From CAVVXX01 sp052389895 (GTDB lineage Bacteria; Pseudomonadota; Alphaproteobacteria; Micropepsales; Micropepsaceae): DNA of 7,069 nucleotides. How positions within the stretch are numbered: the stretch's first letter is position 1; each line of letters begins with the position of its first letter. The position numbers were made by a program, and so were the translations under genes. Shown here piece after piece: positions 5,526 to 7,069 of this stretch. The stretch covers positions 1 to 7,069 of the forward strand of contig JBQTHM010000031.1 of NCBI GenBank assembly GCA_052389895.1. Direction: 5' to 3'. A model generated the notes under the pieces. The model did no database searches. It was not told where the DNA came from and was given only the letters and a program-made list of their open reading frames with translations.

Positions 5526-7016
5526 CTAGACGTCGAAGCGGATGCCCTGGGCGAGAGGCAGCGCATCGGAATAATTGATGGTCGAGGTCTGCCGGCGCAT
5601 ATAGGCTTTCCACGCGTCGGAACCGGATTCGCGTCCGCCGCCGGTTTCCTTTTCCCCGCCGAAGGCACCGCCGATTTCCGCGCCGGAAGGCCCGATGTTC
5701 ACGTTGGCGATGCCACAATCGGAGCCCAGCGCCGAGGTGAAACGCTCGGCCTCCTGCACATCGCGCGTGAAGACGCAGGACGACAGGCCCTGCGGCACGT
5801 CATTGTGCATCGCTATCGCCTCGTCCCATGTCCCGTAGCTCACGGCGTAAAGAATGGGCGCGAAGGTTTCCTCGCGCACGATGTCCGTCTGCGACGGCAT
5901 TTCGACGATAGCCGGGTTCACGTAAAACGCGTTGGGGAATTTGTTCGCGAGCGCGCGCGCGCCGCCGAACACTCTGCCCCCTTCGGCACGCGCGCGCGAA
6001 AGCGCCTTTTCCATATTGACGAACGCCGCCTCGTCGATCAGCGGGCCGACCAGCGTTCCCTTCTCGCGCGGGTCGCCGATGGGAAGGCGTTCGTAAACCG
6101 CACGCAGTTTTTCCAGCACCTTGTCCTTGACGGTTTCGTGCAGGATCAGGCGGCGGAGGCTGGTACAGCGCTGGCCCGCCGTGCCCACCGCAGAAAACGT
6201 GATGGCGCGCGTGGCCAGCTCGAGGTCGGCGGACGGGCAGACGATCATGGCGTTGTTGCCGCCAAGTTCGATAATGGCGCGGCCGAAACGGTTTGCCACG
6301 ACGGGAGCGAGGGCGTGACCCATTCGGATGGAGCCGGTCGCGCTCACAACCGGAATGCGCGTGTCCTTCGCCAGCGCTTCGCCCGTTTCGCGCCCGCCAA
6401 GGGCGATCTGCAACAGCCCCGCAGGCGCATCGCCGAGGCGTTTCGCCGCGCGCTCGAACAGCGCCTCGACGGCAAGCGCACATAGCGGCGTTTTTTCCGA
6501 GGGTTTCCAGATGACGGAATCGCCGCACACAAAACCGAGCGCGGCATTCCACGCCCATACGGCGACGGGAAAATTGAAGGCGCTGATGACGCCAACGGGC
6601 CCCGCGGGATGCCAGGATTCGATCATTTTGTGTCCGGGCCGTTCGGAAGCGATGGTGAGTCCGTAAAGCTGGCGCGAGAGACCGACAGCAAAGTCGCAGA
6701 TGTCGATCATCTCCTGCACTTCGCCGAGCCCTTCCTGAAGAATCTTCCCCGTTTCCAGCGTGACAAGCGAGCCGAGGGATTCTTTCTCGCGGCGGAGCTC
6801 CTCGCCGAAAAGACGGACAAGCTCGCCCCGCTTGGGCGCAGGCACAGTGCGCCAGGCACGGAAGGCTTCGACGCTTTTTGCGATCTTGGCGTCGATCGAG
6901 CGGACGTCGTCCCAGGCGATGCGCGCCATTTCCGCGCCGTCAATCGGCGAGCGCGCGACGTGCTCGCCTGCCGGTACGCGCGCTCCAAAATTTTTCAGGA
7001 TGTCGACCGCGTTCAT
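5526..7016 (-). CDS. amaB: L-piperideine-6-carboxylate / alpha-aminoadipic semialdehyde dehydrogenase (ALDH7 family)
   Basis: A full-length soluble NAD(P)-dependent dehydrogenase (496 aa from ATG 7016) that should oxidise alpha-aminoadipic semialdehyde, in equilibrium with piperideine-6-carboxylate, to alpha-aminoadipate in lysine catabolism. Numbering from the GTG at 7019: N149 (SAFNFPVAVWAW), K172 (WKPSEKTP), general base E251 (ELGGNNAMIV), nucleophile C285 (GTAGQRCTSLRR) and E384 (REETFAPILY). The ALDH7-specific parts are very clear: GEVQEMIDICDFAVGLSR (99-116), R284 before the cysteine, and the C-terminal block AEIGGAFGGEKETGGGRESG to SDAWKAYMRR, then INYS.ALPLAQGI. These closely match human ALDH7A1 and bacterial Pcd/AmaB. 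The start could be ATG 7016 or GTG 7019; both follow AAGGA (10 or 7 bases away). No other lysine pathway gene is visible. Family is certain; the specific substrate is a strong family inference. Confidence 0.93.
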   Translation of the reverse strand: MNAVDILKNFGARVPAGEHVARSPIDGAEMARIAWDDVRSIDAKIAKSVEAFRAWRTVPAPKRGELVRLFGEELRREKESLGSLVTLETGKILQEGLGEVQEMIDICDFAVGLSRQLYGLTIASERPGHKMIESWHPAGPVGVISAFNFPVAVWAWNAALGFVCGDSVIWKPSEKTPLCALAVEALFERAAKRLGDAPAGLLQIALGGRETGEALAKDTRIPVVSATGSIRMGHALAPVVANRFGRAIIELGGNNAMIVCPSADLELATRAITFSAVGTAGQRCTSLRRLILHETVKDKVLEKLRAVYERLPIGDPREKGTLVGPLIDEAAFVNMEKALSRARAEGGRVFGGARALANKFPNAFYVNPAIVEMPSQTDIVREETFAPILYAVSYGTWDEAIAMHNDVPQGLSSCVFTRDVQEAERFTSALGSDCGIANVNIGPSGAEIGGAFGGEKETGGGRESGSDAWKAYMRRQTSTINYSDALPLAQGIRFDV

Positions 7017-7033
7017 CACATCACCATCCTTTT

Positions 7034-7055
7034 CCTCCCCCGTTCACGGGGGAGG
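7034..7055. repeat. GC-rich hairpin (9-bp stem, 4-base loop) upstream of the ALDH gene
   Basis: CCTCCCCCG (7034-7042), loop TTCA, CGGGGGAGG (7047-7055) form a perfect 9-bp stem. It ends 17 bases before the ALDH ATG, and on the minus strand the second arm contains GGGGGAGG, the stronger purine-rich ribosome-binding-like sequence in the leader. It could hide that sequence, end the transcript of a gene right of the window, or simply be a copy of the CCTCCCC...GGGGAGG palindromes that I recall as frequent between alphaproteobacterial genes. No T-tract follows on either strand within the window. Confidence 0.7.
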
Positions 7056-7069
7056 TCGATCCGGCGAGC

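Noticed and set aside
5805..6485. 226-codon plus-strand frame opposite the dehydrogenase gene
   Set aside because: Shadow of a full-length ALDH7 gene whose catalytic residues are all intact.

Overview
This 7.07 kb window is GC-rich (by eye about two thirds G+C) and almost fully coding. It looks like chromosomal DNA of an alphaproteobacterium. The evidence is a fused DUF4159 protein followed by a VWA/glutamine-amidotransferase-like membrane protein (a pair I recall as typical of that class), a perfect TTAA-N7-TTAA CtrA-type box in the only sizeable intergenic region, and two palindromic intergenic repeats of a style common in that class. Genus cannot be assigned from the sequence alone.

Layout. 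(1) Plus strand, 2-4165: the 3' part of a BatA/DUF4159-type membrane protein gene, then, 6 bp later and in the same reading frame, a 687-aa membrane protein with a VWA domain carrying a MIDAS-like motif and a catalytically dead class I amidotransferase-like fold. They probably form the distal half of a MoxR/DUF58-type envelope operon whose first genes lie left of the window. (2) Minus strand, 5371 down to 4162: a compact three-gene operon encoding a 61-aa two-helix membrane protein, a Nudix hydrolase and a YhbS-like GNAT acetyltransferase. The GNAT gene converges on the membrane protein gene so tightly that both stops lie inside one CTAG. (3) 5372-5525: a 154-bp intergenic region with a CtrA-type box, a possible -10, a 12-bp palindrome and a hairpin of heptamer repeats. 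(4) Minus strand, 7016 down to 5526: a full-length ALDH7-family dehydrogenase (piperideine-6-carboxylate / alpha-aminoadipic semialdehyde dehydrogenase, lysine catabolism), preceded by a GC-rich hairpin that contains part of its possible ribosome-binding region.

The three blocks have no obvious shared pathway. No mobile element, RNA gene, CRISPR array or defence system is visible. The least ordinary points are the CtrA box in front of the small-membrane-protein/Nudix/GNAT operon, the same-frame triple stop (TGA-TAA-TGA) between the first two genes of that operon, and the shared-stop convergent overlap. I do not see a clearly undescribed system. The best candidate for something little studied is the small membrane protein/Nudix/GNAT operon.
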